Assembly: GCA_026005075.1 (NCBI GenBank)
Contig: BPKJ01000002.1
Span: 124,001 to 188,000, forward strand
From: Lysobacteraceae bacterium
GTDB lineage: Bacteria; Pseudomonadota; Gammaproteobacteria; Xanthomonadales; Xanthomonadaceae
Direction of reading: 5' to 3'
Length of the DNA stretch: 64,000 bases
This document shows positions 18,040 to 28,629 of the stretch, piece by piece; within the stretch, counting starts at the first letter, position 1, and every line of letters begins with the position of its first letter. Below the pieces are notes generated by a model. The model did not search any database. It was not told where the DNA came from and worked only from the letters and a program-made list of their open reading frames with translations. Both the position numbers and the translations under genes were made by a program.

Positions 18040-19398
18040 TTAGATCAGCAGCAGGGTGGCGAGGCCGAGGAAGGTGAAGAAGCCGAGGACATCGGTCACC
18101 GTAGTGAGGAAGATGCTGCTGGCGAGAGCGGGATCGAAGCCAGCGCGCTTCAGGGTCAGGGGAATGAGAACCCCGGCGAGCGCCGCGAACAGCATGTTCG
18201 CAGTCATGGCCATGCCGATCACCAAGGACAGCATCGGTTTGCCGAACCACAACAGCACCACGACGCCCAGCAGGCTACCCAGGACGACGCCGTTGAGCAG
18301 CGCCAGTCGGACTTCCTTCCAGAGCAGCACCACGACGTTGTGCATGCCGACCTGACGGAGGGCGATGCCACGCACCATCAGGGCCAGTACCTGGGTTCCG
18401 GCATTGCCGCCCATCCCTGCGACGATCGGCATCAGCACTGCCAGCGCCACCAGTTGATCGATGGTGTCCTGGAACTGGCCGACTACGCTGGCGGCGAGAA
18501 AGGCGGTGCCGAGGTTGATGGTGAGCCAGAGCAGACGGCGGCGCATCGCGCGCCAGACCGGACTGAACAGGTCCTCCTCTTCGTCCAGACCGGCGCTGGC
18601 CATGGCCTGGTGCTCGGCCTGCTCGCGGATGATGTCGACCACGTCGTCGATGGTGATCCGGCCGAGCAGGATGTTGTTCCCGTCCACGACCGGTGCCGAG
18701 AGCCAGTCGCGATCGGAGAACAGGTTGGCGACCTGAACGGCATCCATGTCCACCGGGATGGCCGGCTGCTCGTCGTCGATCAGCTCGTTGATCGGCGTCG
18801 AGGGCTCATGGGTCACCAACGCCGCCAGCGAGACCCGGCCAAGGTATTGGCGCCGCCGCGAGACCACGTACAGATGGTCGGTATGCTCCGGCAGTTCTCC
18901 GCGCAGGCGAAGGTAGCGCAACACCACATCGACCGTGACGTCCGCGCGGACGGTCACCAGGTCTGGGTTCATCAGGCGCCCGGCGGTGTCCTCCGGGTAC
19001 GACAGCACCTGCTCGAGGCGGTCGCGGTTCTCGCGATCCATCGAGCGCAGGATTTCCTCGGTGACCTGCTCCGGGAGGTCGTCGACCAGATCCGCGAGGT
19101 CGTCGATGTCGAGGTCCTCGACGGCCGCGACCAACTCGTCCGGGTCCATGTCGGCGATCAGCGCCTCACGGACCTCGTCACCGACGTGCAGCAGCACCTC
19201 GCCGTCGTCCTCGGGCTCGACCAGGCCCCAGACCACCTCGCGCTTGCCTGGCGGCAGCGACTCCAACAGGTGTCCGATCTCCGCCGGCGAGAGGGTGTTG
19301 ATCAGCCTGCGCACCGGCCCGAGCCGGCCGCTGTCGAGCGCCTGCGACAACATGCGCAGCTGGCGCGAGGTATGGTCGCTGCGGTTGCTTTCGGCCAT
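18040..19398 (-). CDS. mgtE: MgtE magnesium transporter
   Basis: Mg2+-gated Mg2+ channel of the inner membrane. 452 residues from ATG 19398 (MAESNRSDH). The N-domain of helical repeats has ADMDPDELVAAVEDLDIDDL; the tandem CBS domains follow (about residues 130-255; PEDTAGRLMNPDLVTV, PVVDGNNILLGRITIDDVVDII). The membrane domain (about 285-452) has the family pore motif PIVAGMGGNAGTQ. No M-box riboswitch is visible in the 157-bp upstream region. In xanthomonads, as I recall, mgtE commonly follows the ptsI cluster; here a GtrA gene and an oxygenase intervene. Confidence 0.95.
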   Translation of the reverse strand: MAESNRSDHTSRQLRMLSQALDSGRLGPVRRLINTLSPAEIGHLLESLPPGKREVVWGLVEPEDDGEVLLHVGDEVREALIADMDPDELVAAVEDLDIDDLADLVDDLPEQVTEEILRSMDRENRDRLEQVLSYPEDTAGRLMNPDLVTVRADVTVDVVLRYLRLRGELPEHTDHLYVVSRRRQYLGRVSLAALVTHEPSTPINELIDDEQPAIPVDMDAVQVANLFSDRDWLSAPVVDGNNILLGRITIDDVVDIIREQAEHQAMASAGLDEEEDLFSPVWRAMRRRLLWLTINLGTAFLAASVVGQFQDTIDQLVALAVLMPIVAGMGGNAGTQVLALMVRGIALRQVGMHNVVVLLWKEVRLALLNGVVLGSLLGVVVLLWFGKPMLSLVIGMAMTANMLFAALAGVLIPLTLKRAGFDPALASSIFLTTVTDVLGFFTFLGLATLLLI

Positions 19399-19555
19399 GC
19401 ATGTTCGCCCGCGGAGGTGGGCGGGCATTATCCGCCACCATCATGCCCGCCCCAAGCGGGATTGCTGTCAGAACCGACGACGGAGCCTGATCGTTCAGCG
19501 GGCATGCCCGCGGCCCGTGGGCACAATGAGGCGGACTTCCCGCAGGAGATGAAAG

Positions 19556-20017
19556 TTGGGTGCTTCAGACAGTGTGGAAAACGCCGTCCGGAAAGGTCAG
19601 AGATGTGCTTCCCGGCATGGCGGCCCCACGGTCGTCCTGCGGCAGGCGGTCGGATTCTCGGCCGTGGGCGTCATCAACACGCTGGTGGGGCACGGGGTGC
19701 TGTTTGCCTGCATGCTGGGCCTGGGGCTCGGCCCGGTGCCGAGCAACGTGATCGGTTATCTGTGCGGGCTGGCCTGTTCGTTCGCCCTCAACCGCAGGTT
19801 CACCTTCCGCAGCGAGGGCAGGATCCGTAGTGAACTGCCGCGTTTCCTGCTCGCCTTCCTACTGGCCTATGCCAGCAATCTCGCCGTGCTCCTCATCGGC
19901 CTCCATGGCCTGGGCCTTGGGGCCGTTGCGGCCCAGCTCGTGGCGGCGGTGACCTACACCGCGGTGTTCTTCGCCCTCAGCCGGCGCTTCGTCTTCGTTT
20001 TTGTGGAACGGGGCTGA
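19556..20017 (+). CDS. GtrA-like flippase
   Basis: Small four-helix inner-membrane protein of the GtrA family, thought to flip undecaprenyl-phosphate-linked sugars for glycan decoration. 153 residues. TTG start at 19556 is chosen because AGGAG lies at good spacing (about 19543-19547) and no ATG or GTG fits. Family landmarks are RQAVGFSAVGVINTLV (helix 1), GLACSFALNRRFTF after helix 2, and two further helices. The partner GT2 normally found next to GtrA is not adjacent; a candidate is the DPM1-like enzyme at 56223-57002. Confidence 0.85.
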   Translation: MGASDSVENAVRKGQRCASRHGGPTVVLRQAVGFSAVGVINTLVGHGVLFACMLGLGLGPVPSNVIGYLCGLACSFALNRRFTFRSEGRIRSELPRFLLAFLLAYASNLAVLLIGLHGLGLGAVAAQLVAAVTYTAVFFALSRRFVFVFVERG

Positions 20018-20257
20018 GCGCCGCGCGGCGCGGGGTGTTCTGTGCGGACGGCGCAGGCCGTGTTCGGCGCGCGGGCCGTTCCCATCGCGTGGGCGGGTTG
20101 GTACTCAGAACGCCGATCCGTTGGCTGGACTGGATACGGCCCTGCAGGATCGCCTCCGCCCGTCGTGTGCCCCCGATCGTTGAAGCGCAGGCCCCGGGCC
20201 GACCCGGGCTCGGAATGCCGGCCGAACGGTCGGTCTGTCCGCGGCACAGGGCCGCAT
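20018..20257. other. 240-bp intergenic region, no gene seen
   Basis: Space between the converging gtrA-like and oxygenase genes. It starts with a GC-only dyad (CGCCGCGCGGCG) directly after the gtrA stop, which could act as a hairpin, but no T-tract, tRNA or protein-like frame was seen. Confidence 0.3.
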
Positions 20258-21277
20258 CTATCGGCGCCGCCACCAGCGACGCAGGGGCTCCCGGATGCCT
20301 GCGGGCAGCCGCGATGCGAGCGGGCGCAGGACGCGTACAGCAGCGTCCGCGAGCAGGTTCCGTGGGCGGGCTGCCGGGGCCTCCTGGGTGGAGGCCCGCA
20401 TCCGTTCCTCGTACAGCCTGCGGATGTGCTGGTCGCGGCGGGCCAGCAGCACGCGAAGTTCCTGCACGTCCTCCTCGGCGAGACGGTAGCCGGCCCGGAA
20501 CCGGTCCGGAAGCGGACGATCGACGTAGATCGTCGAATGCGCAGGGGCAAGCTCCTCCACCGGACGCTCACGGGTGTAGAAGTACAGCGCCACCGACCGC
20601 CGCGACCGGCCCTGTGCCGAGGACGGAAGACGGATCGGGCTGAAGCCATGCCAGCTCCACTCGGTCGTCTCGAAGATCACGCAGCGGTTGAAGACCGGGT
20701 TGATGATGCGGACCTCGTCGTGCTCGCTGCGTGGGTCACGGTGGAGTTCGAGAGCCCCGCCCCAGCCCTCGTCCCAGTCCGGATTCAGGTAGACGATCAG
20801 GTTCAGCCGCCGGTGCCACCCGGTGACCGGGTGCCGGTTGAAGTCCACGTGCACGTCCAGATCCTGTCCGTCGAGGTTCTCGTGGGTACCGCCGCCGAAG
20901 TACCACGGGTCGTAGAGGAGATCGGGGATCGAGGTGGCGCAGGACAGCCAGCCGAGAAAGTGCTCCGAGCGAACGAGGTCGTCCAGGGCTACGAAGGCCG
21001 GCCCCAGCTCGCGGATCTTCTCCACCGTGGACTTGCGGCCCTCGGTGCCGTTTTCCGACATCCGGTTGCCGCGCTCGAAGGGCGGGAACTGCTCCAGCAG
21101 CGCCCGCGCGGCGTCCTCGCGCAGGAAACCGTCGAGCACCAGATGGCGGAACGGGCGTGCCGTGCCGAACCGCTCGGCGAGCACCTCCGGCCGGTCGCGG
21201 AGCTGCGGCGAGAGCAGTTCGAACGAGGCCTGCGGGGCCGGGGAGGGCGAGCGGTGAGGGGCGGTGGCGGTAGTCAT
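20258..21277 (-). CDS. 2-oxoglutarate/Fe(II)-dependent oxygenase
   Basis: Predicted prolyl-4-hydroxylase-like dioxygenase; substrate unknown. 339 residues from ATG 21277, which overlaps the ptsI stop by 4 bp (ATGA), so it is translationally coupled to the PTS operon. The double-stranded beta-helix core shows the HxD pair in HVDFNRHP, the beta-strand RRLNLIVYLNPDW with GWGGALELH, the distal His in WSWHGFSPI and the 2-oxoglutarate Arg in RRSVALYFYT. The C-terminal 90 residues are Arg-rich and helical. Related enzymes often sit in surface polysaccharide loci, and the nearby GtrA gene fits that. A link to PTS regulation is only positional. Confidence 0.85.
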   Translation of the reverse strand: MTTATAPHRSPSPAPQASFELLSPQLRDRPEVLAERFGTARPFRHLVLDGFLREDAARALLEQFPPFERGNRMSENGTEGRKSTVEKIRELGPAFVALDDLVRSEHFLGWLSCATSIPDLLYDPWYFGGGTHENLDGQDLDVHVDFNRHPVTGWHRRLNLIVYLNPDWDEGWGGALELHRDPRSEHDEVRIINPVFNRCVIFETTEWSWHGFSPIRLPSSAQGRSRRSVALYFYTRERPVEELAPAHSTIYVDRPLPDRFRAGYRLAEEDVQELRVLLARRDQHIRRLYEERMRASTQEAPAARPRNLLADAAVRVLRPLASRLPAGIREPLRRWWRRR

Positions 21278-22953
21278 GGTCCGGGGCTTTCTTCGTGATC
21301 CTCGTCCTCGCGCCCGCCCAGCGTGCATGCGCGGACCGCCTGGCGCACTTCGAGCAGGCTGGCTGGGTGCATGCTCAGGTCGGTCAGGCCGAGGCGGAGC
21401 AGGAACTCGGTGTAGCGAGGATCGCCGGCCAGTTCTCCGCACACGGCCACCGGCTTGCCGGCCTTGCGGCAGGTGGCGCTGATCTCGGTCAGCACCCGCA
21501 CCACGGCCGGGTGCTCCGGATCGCAGAGGCTGGCCAGCGTGTCATGGCCGCGGTCGGCCGCCAGCAGGTACTGGATGAGGTCGTTGGTGCCCACCGAGCA
21601 GAAGTCGGCCTCGGGCAGCAGGCGATCCAGCGCGAGCGCTGCGGCCGGCACCTCGATCATGGCTCCGAGTGGCGGCGGTGGTCCCAGCGCGTGGCCCTCG
21701 TCGCGAAGCTCGCGATGGCAGCGCTCGAGGATGCGCCGGCAGTCCCGAAGTTCGCCGGCCCGGCTCACCATCGGAATGAGGATCCTGACCGGGCCGTAGG
21801 CGCTGGCGCGCAGGATCGCACGGATCTGCACGCGGAACAGCTCGGGGCGGGCAAGGCACAGGCGCACGCCACGCAGGCCGAGTGCGGGATTGGTCTCGTG
21901 CTCGAGGGCAAGGCCGGTGCTGTCCGCCTTGTCGGCACCCAGATCGAGGGTGCGGATGGTCACCGGGCGGCCGTCCATGCCAAGGACGAGGTCGCGGTAG
22001 GCGTGGAACTGCTCCTCCTCGCCCGGGACCTCGCGGCGCTGCAGGAATAGGAACTCGGTGCGGTACAGGCCGACGCCCGCAGCACCGAGACCCAGCGCCT
22101 GCGAGACATCCTCCCGCGACTCGGCATTGGCCCACAGTCGCACCTCGACGCCGTCGGCGGTACGCGTTTTTGCCTTCCGGAGGCGGGTCAGTGCGCGCTG
22201 CTCGCGCCGCACCTCGTCCTTCGCAGCACGGAAGCGCGCGAGATCGTCGGCGTCCGGCTCGACGATGATCCGCCCTTCGATCGCGTCCACCAGCAGGGCG
22301 TCGCCGTCGTTGACATGGAGCAGGGCGTCGTGGCTTCCCACCACCAGGGGCAGGTGCAGCGAGCGGGCGAGGATGGCGCTGTGCGAGAGCGGGCTGCCCT
22401 GCGCCGTGACCACGGCGATCACGCCCTCCTCGTGCAGCTGGGCGAGTTCGGCCGGGGCGATCGACTCGCTGACCAGGATCTCCCCGGCCAGCCCTGCGAG
22501 TTCGGGCTGCGTGCCGGAGTGCAGGGCCGCGTAGACGCGGCCGATGACGTGGTCGATGTCCTCGCGCCGCGAACGCAGGTAAGGGTCGTCGAGGTCGTCG
22601 AACACGGACGCCAGCCGGTCGCGCTGCAGGCGCAGGGCGTAGGCGGCGCTGTAGTGGCCGGTGCGGATCAGGTCATCGAGGCCGTCCACCAGCTCCGGAT
22701 CGTCGAGCAGCATGGCGTGCAGGTCGAGGAACTCGCCGACCTCGTGGGCGATGGCGCCGTGGATCCGCGCCCGCAGCTCACGGAGCTCGGCGCGCGCGGC
22801 CTCCAGGGCCTCGTGCAGGAGCCGGCACTCCTGCTCGACGCGGTCCGGGGCAATCCGCTGCTCCTCGACGTCCAGCCCGTGCGGCTCGCGGACCCTCGCC
22901 CGGCCCAGCGCCAGACCCTTCGAGGCGACGATGCCGGGGAACGCGCGGCGCAT
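21274..22953 (-). CDS. ptsI: PTS enzyme I (phosphoenolpyruvate-protein phosphotransferase)
   Basis: Transfers phosphate from PEP to HPr. 559 residues. The N-terminal HPr-binding and phosphohistidine domains carry the active His in GSPLSHSAILARS (His191). The C-terminal TIM barrel has GVGLYRTEFLFLQR, FCSVGTNDLIQYLLAADR and the catalytic Cys in KPVAVCGELAGD. It lies 2 bp after ptsH in the same direction. With no sugar-specific EIIB/C permease in view, the chain probably serves regulation through the EIIA(Man)-type protein. Confidence 0.96.
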   Translation of the reverse strand: MRRAFPGIVASKGLALGRARVREPHGLDVEEQRIAPDRVEQECRLLHEALEAARAELRELRARIHGAIAHEVGEFLDLHAMLLDDPELVDGLDDLIRTGHYSAAYALRLQRDRLASVFDDLDDPYLRSRREDIDHVIGRVYAALHSGTQPELAGLAGEILVSESIAPAELAQLHEEGVIAVVTAQGSPLSHSAILARSLHLPLVVGSHDALLHVNDGDALLVDAIEGRIIVEPDADDLARFRAAKDEVRREQRALTRLRKAKTRTADGVEVRLWANAESREDVSQALGLGAAGVGLYRTEFLFLQRREVPGEEEQFHAYRDLVLGMDGRPVTIRTLDLGADKADSTGLALEHETNPALGLRGVRLCLARPELFRVQIRAILRASAYGPVRILIPMVSRAGELRDCRRILERCHRELRDEGHALGPPPPLGAMIEVPAAALALDRLLPEADFCSVGTNDLIQYLLAADRGHDTLASLCDPEHPAVVRVLTEISATCRKAGKPVAVCGELAGDPRYTEFLLRLGLTDLSMHPASLLEVRQAVRACTLGGREDEDHEESPGP

Positions 22954-22955
22954 CC

Positions 22956-23225
22956 TCAGCCACCCTCGTCGAAACCGCGGGCGAAGAGCGCGCAGGCCGC
23001 CTCGAGGGCCTCGGTCTCGTCCGGACCGTCCATGCGCAGGGTGAGGCGGGTGCCCTGCGATGCGGCCAGCAGCATCACCCCCATGATCGACTTGCCGTTG
23101 ACCTCCCTGCCGCGGCAGACCAGCGTGGCCTGGGCGCGGTAGCCGCCAAGCAGCTGGACCAGCTTGGCCGCCGCCCGGGCGTGCAGCCCCAGTCGGTTGA
23201 CGACGGTGACCTCGCGCTCAACCAT
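22956..23225 (-). CDS. ptsH: HPr phosphocarrier protein
   Basis: 89-residue phosphocarrier of the PTS, taking phosphate from EI. His15 lies in LGLHARAAAK and the regulatory Ser46 in NGKSIMGVM, so both catalytic and HPr-kinase sites are present. The ATG at 23225 overlaps the end of the EIIA gene by 8 bp. Confidence 0.97.
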   Translation of the reverse strand: MVEREVTVVNRLGLHARAAAKLVQLLGGYRAQATLVCRGREVNGKSIMGVMLLAASQGTRLTLRMDGPDETEALEAACALFARGFDEGG

Positions 23226-23610
23226 GCCCCGGGACCACTCCCAGACGTCCTCCGCTCGCGGCCGCCTCGGCCAGTTTCTCCAGCGGCAGGTCCGCATAGT
23301 TGAGGGCCCGCAGCAGCATCGGCAGGTTCAGGCCCGACAGCCGCCGGGTCTCGGTTCCGAGCTCGCCCAGCCGCCCGGCAAGGTTGCTGGGCGTGGCGCC
23401 GAACAGGTCGGTGAGCAGGAGCACACCCTCGCCCTCGTCCAGTTCGCGCATGAGCCGGCTGCCATCCAGCAGCAGCCGGTCGAGGTCGGCATCGAGGTCG
23501 ACCTCGAGGCAGGCCAGCCGGAGGGGGAGCCTGCCGAGCAGGCGCCCGGCCACCTCGCGCAAGGCGGGGCCGATGCCAGGATGGGTGACGAGGAGGATGC
23601 CGACGGCCAT
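23218..23610 (-). CDS. PTS EIIA component, mannose/sorbose family
   Basis: 130-residue cytoplasmic EIIA(Man)-fold protein receiving phosphate from HPr. The active His10 is in LLVTHPGIG; GVLLLTDLFGATPSNLAGRL is the family's central strand-turn motif. First gene of the operon EIIA-ptsH-ptsI-oxygenase. In proteobacteria lacking a full mannose PTS these genes form a regulatory branch; the absence of EIIB/C here fits that, but the target cannot be read from sequence. Confidence 0.93.
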   Translation of the reverse strand: MAVGILLVTHPGIGPALREVAGRLLGRLPLRLACLEVDLDADLDRLLLDGSRLMRELDEGEGVLLLTDLFGATPSNLAGRLGELGTETRRLSGLNLPMLLRALNYADLPLEKLAEAAASGGRLGVVPGHG

Positions 23611-23928
23611 GCCGCGAGTGTAGCCCGGACCGCCCGTGCCTGCGGAGGCGATCCCGCGGCCGCAGGCCGGCGTCTGCGCAGCCCCGCCACCAAGACCTCC
23701 TGCCGGTCACCGCCATCGGCGGCGGAGGCGGTCACGCGGGATCAAGAGGGCCGCGCCGCCCGCACCGTCCTCGAGCCTTGGCGCCGCGAATACGACGAGG
23801 AACGACCGAAGAAGGCATGGTCCGGACTGAGCCCGAGCACCGATGCCAAGCCACCGGCATCGGTTGCCGACCAACCAGGACTCCAGACCGAATCGCTACG
23901 GAAAGGCCGGGAGAATTCGCCTCCCTGC
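23611..23928. other. 318-bp intergenic region upstream of the PTS operon
   Basis: Holds the presumed promoter of the minus-strand EIIA-ptsHI genes and the 3' end of the cell wall hydrolase. A 9-bp inverted repeat (23839-23847 with 23856-23864) is its only notable structure. No coding signal was seen. Confidence 0.4.
23839..23864. repeat. 9-bp inverted repeat with 8-nt loop
   Basis: ACCGATGCC pairs exactly with GGCATCGGT across the loop AAGCCACC. No T-tract follows on either strand, so a terminator is unlikely; it could be a protein-binding dyad or attenuator about 230 bp upstream of the EIIA start. Confidence 0.35.
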
Positions 23929-24372
23929 CTAGAGGCGAGCCACCCGGTAGAAGCGGTGATCCCCGATCTGCGCCACCGGAACACCCTGCGCCCAGGCCGG
24001 CTGTTCGACCGAGGTGGCATAGAAATGGTCGGCACCGGGGACCACCTGCAGCCGGTCCTGTACCGGCTGCGACCACTGGCGCAGGCTGGCGAAGGCGACT
24101 TCCACGGCCTTGTTCCAGGCCTTGAGGTTCTTGATCCGGAAGCCGGGGGAGACCAGCGTCGGGGCGAATTGCCGCGGCGCGGTGACGACCGCGCACACGG
24201 AGTGCCCCCAGCGCCCGCTCTCCAGGCGGCGCAGCGCGACCTCGGCCACGGCCCACTGTCCGAGCTCGGACTGGTTGCGGGCCTCGAGATAGACCGTGGT
24301 GGCCAGACACAGCGGGTCGGACACGGGCTGGGGCAGCATCTGCGCGAGCCAGAGCAGAAAGGCCAGTTTCAT
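23929..24372 (-). CDS. SleB-like cell wall hydrolase
   Basis: 147-residue predicted peptidoglycan hydrolase of the SleB/CwlJ (Hydrolase_2) type. A short cleavable or uncleaved signal (MKLAFLLWLAQMLPQP) is followed by the catalytic-Glu motif CLATTVYLEARNQSELGQ (Glu about residue 31), the QFAPTLVSPGFRI segment and the late GADHFYA motif. It is very short for a multidomain cell wall enzyme and has no LysM or SPOR domain. The gene stands alone. Confidence 0.85.
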   Translation of the reverse strand: MKLAFLLWLAQMLPQPVSDPLCLATTVYLEARNQSELGQWAVAEVALRRLESGRWGHSVCAVVTAPRQFAPTLVSPGFRIKNLKAWNKAVEVAFASLRQWSQPVQDRLQVVPGADHFYATSVEQPAWAQGVPVAQIGDHRFYRVARL

Positions 24373-24733
24373 CGCGGACTCCTTCTCCGTTGCGCGACGG
24401 CGGGTCCCGCCAGCCGGAAGCGTCCTGCTTCTGCGACCGATCCGGTTCGGGGGGTGCCACCGTCACATGGCGTTGTCGGGCACGCCTGGCGCGGGCCGGG
24501 GCCTTCCGGCATCGCGGCGCCAGCCGCTGGGCAGCGGCTCCCTGCCAGCTGCCGTGGACCTTGGGGGAGGGGCGGCGTTGCCTGCCCGGGGCTCCCCGTG
24601 GGCGGCGGGAAGGTAGGGGCTCCCCGCCGAACCTCGAATGAACGGCCGGCCGGGGCCGGTGTTCGGTTCGCGGCGATTCTAGCGCGGCCCGACTAGAGCC
24701 CGCGATCTAACTGCCGATTCCCGGGCAGGCTAG
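24373..24733. other. 361-bp intergenic region, no gene seen
   Basis: Between the cell wall hydrolase start and the fadH stop, both minus strand. It should hold the hydrolase promoter. A TCTAG/CTAGA pair (about 24677-24696) and several other CTAG tetramers cluster near 24677-24737, which is notable because CTAG is usually rare. No RNA gene or protein-like frame was found. Confidence 0.35.
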
Positions 24734-26857
<2,124 letters not shown>

Positions 26858-26886
26858 TTAACACTTGCCGGAAAATGCGGTAGTAT
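26858..26886 (+). promoter_or_regulatory. sigma-70-type promoter of the OmpA-family gene
   Basis: TTAACA (26858-26863), a 17-bp spacer and TAGTAT (26881-26886) lie 86 nt before the ATG, in an AT-richer patch of this GC-rich window. Expected start of transcription is near 26893, giving a leader of about 79 nt. Confidence 0.65.
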
Positions 26887-26971
26887 GCTGCGGCCCGCGA
26901 CCGTGCCGGATGCTGCGGCGACACCGGATCGCGCCCCCGAAAGATGTGGTTCTCCCTACATGGAGCTGACG

Positions 26972-28060
26972 ATGAAGAAGAAGCTGCTTGGTTGTGCCTT
27001 GCTCGGCCTGATGGGCGTCGCGCACGGCGTCGCCGCCCAGGACGATGTGTTCGACGATCGCTGGTACGTGACCGTAGGTGGCGGCTACGGCATGTTCGAC
27101 GGCAGCCGCGAGGTGGACAACAACTTCACCGGCCACCTCGGCATCGGCCGCTTCGTGGCGCCGCGCTGGTCCTGGGATGCCGAGCTGTTCTACGCCAACC
27201 CCGAGGACAACTTTGCCGAGCTGAACTGGAGCATGTACTCGGCCGCGCTGGTCGGCCGCTACCACCTGCGTGACGAGGGCGACACCTGGTGGCCGTACTT
27301 CTCCTTCGGTGCCGGCATGCAGCGCGTCGAGGACGAGAGCCCGGCCACCAACGAGCTCGGCCCGGTCGACCGCAAGGACAACAACCTGCTCGGCATCGCC
27401 GGCATGGGTCTGCAGGCCGACTACGGTCGCCTCGGTGCGCGCGCCGAGCTGGCCGCGCGCTTCGATTTCGACGACCGTTCCGGCATCAGCGATGACTTCA
27501 CCGACCTGGTCGCCAGCGTGTCGCTGGTGGTCAAGCTCGGCGAGCCGCCGGCGCCCCCGGTGGTCGAGGAGCCGCCGCCCCCGCCGCCGCCGCCGGTGAA
27601 GACCTGCGCCGACATGGACGACGACGGTGATGGCGTGAACAACTGCGAGGATCGCTGCCCGAATTCGCAGGCCGGCCAGGCCGTGGGTCCGGACGGCTGC
27701 CCGGTTCCGCTGACCATCGACCTGCGCGGCGTGAACTTCGACTTCGACAAGGCGACCCTGCGCCCGGATGCGATCGCCATCCTCGACGAGGCGGTGGGCA
27801 TCCTGTCCAAGTACCCGGAGATCCGGGTCGAGGTGGCGGGCCATACCGACCTCTGCGGGCCCGAGGGCTACAACCAGAAGCTGTCGGAGAAGCGCGCCAA
27901 GGCGGTCTACGACTACCTGACCTCGAAGGGCATCGCGGCCTCCCGCCTGTCCGGTCCGAACGGCTACGGCGAGAGCCGGCCGCTGGAGCCGACCGCGCAG
28001 TCGTTCCCCGGCTGCAAGAGCGAGAAGAACCGCCGCACCGAGCTCAACGTCCAGAACTGA
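26972..28060 (+). CDS. OmpA-family outer membrane protein
   Basis: Outer-membrane beta-barrel tethered to peptidoglycan. 362 residues from ATG 26972 with GGAG upstream. A signal peptide (MKKKLLGCALLGLMGVAHGVAA) precedes a barrel of about 160 residues with alternating aromatic strands (WYVTVGGGYGMFDG). A Pro-rich hinge (PPPPPPPP) and a thrombospondin type-3-like, Asp-rich calcium-binding segment (DMDDDGDGVNNCEDRCP) follow. The C-terminal OmpA domain has NFDFDKATLRPDA, VAGHTD and the Arg of KNRRTELNV for diaminopimelate contact. It has its own promoter and a strong terminator, so it is probably monocistronic and well expressed. Confidence 0.93.
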   Translation: MKKKLLGCALLGLMGVAHGVAAQDDVFDDRWYVTVGGGYGMFDGSREVDNNFTGHLGIGRFVAPRWSWDAELFYANPEDNFAELNWSMYSAALVGRYHLRDEGDTWWPYFSFGAGMQRVEDESPATNELGPVDRKDNNLLGIAGMGLQADYGRLGARAELAARFDFDDRSGISDDFTDLVASVSLVVKLGEPPAPPVVEEPPPPPPPPVKTCADMDDDGDGVNNCEDRCPNSQAGQAVGPDGCPVPLTIDLRGVNFDFDKATLRPDAIAILDEAVGILSKYPEIRVEVAGHTDLCGPEGYNQKLSEKRAKAVYDYLTSKGIAASRLSGPNGYGESRPLEPTAQSFPGCKSEKNRRTELNVQN

Positions 28061-28081
28061 GCGCGGCGACTGCGGTGACGA

Positions 28082-28115
28082 CGAAGCCCGGCCCGGTGCC
28101 GGGCTTCGTTTTTTT
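28082..28115 (+). terminator. rho-independent terminator after the OmpA-family gene
   Basis: CGAAGCCCGG (28082-28091) pairs with CCGGGCTTCG (28099-28108), extended by one more C-G pair around a 5-nt loop, followed by seven Ts (28109-28115). Confidence 0.93.
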
Positions 28116-28157
28116 CGGGGCGTGACCGGGCCCCGCACACGCCGGGTACGAATGGGC

Positions 28158-28163
28158 TACACT
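28158..28163 (+). promoter_or_regulatory. candidate -10 element
   Basis: TACACT preceded by GGC, 33 nt before the ATG of the small secreted protein and downstream of the OmpA terminator. No clear -35 box. Confidence 0.35.
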
Positions 28164-28196
28164 CGCAGGCCTGTTCGTTCCGATTGCGGGGATCGC

Positions 28197-28601
28197 ATGC
28201 GCCTTCCGCTCCTTCTTGCCGTGACCCTGCCCCTGGCGACGGTGCAGGCCTGTGAGCCGCCGCGTGGCGTGGTGGCGGGGGGCGAGCTGGCGCCGGCGAC
28301 CGTTGCGGTCGCGTGGAAGGCGGCCATGCCCGCCGCGCTGAGCGTCGAGCAGGTTCTCGCCCGTGAGGCCTACCGGCGCTGCCAACGCGAGCAGCTGCAG
28401 GCTGCCTCGGCGTACCGCAAGCAGACCGAGTTCGACAACACCCCCTACCGCTTCGACATGAAGCCGGGTCAGAAACTGAGCGCGGCCGAGTTCGATGCCT
28501 GGATGGCCAGCCGGGGCATCCGCATCGTGCGTGCAAGGACCGAGGCCAGCGAGGCCGCCCCCGCGGCCGCCACGAGCGAAGCGCCGGTGGCGGCGAACTG
28601 A
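28197..28601 (+). CDS. small secreted protein of unknown function
   Basis: Not recognised as a named family. 134 residues from ATG 28197. A signal peptide (RLPLLLAVTLPLATVQACE) suggests export, possibly with Cys near the cleavage region. The mature part has a conserved-looking centre (AYRKQTEFDNTPYRFDMKPGQKLSAAEFDAWMASRG, split around residue 90) and an Ala-rich, unstructured tail. The central motif resembles short periplasmic hypotheticals I recall from xanthomonads. It converges on the lipid operon with a 28-bp gap that holds a small hairpin (28602-28614). Confidence 0.7.
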   Translation: MRLPLLLAVTLPLATVQACEPPRGVVAGGELAPATVAVAWKAAMPAALSVEQVLAREAYRRCQREQLQAASAYRKQTEFDNTPYRFDMKPGQKLSAAEFDAWMASRGIRIVRARTEASEAAPAAATSEAPVAAN

Positions 28602-28629
28602 GCCCGGTTCGGGCGCCGCGCGGAGCGCC

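Noticed and set aside
19399-19555. M-box Mg2+ riboswitch before mgtE
   Set aside because: The 157-bp region shows no conserved M-box helices or loop motifs by eye.
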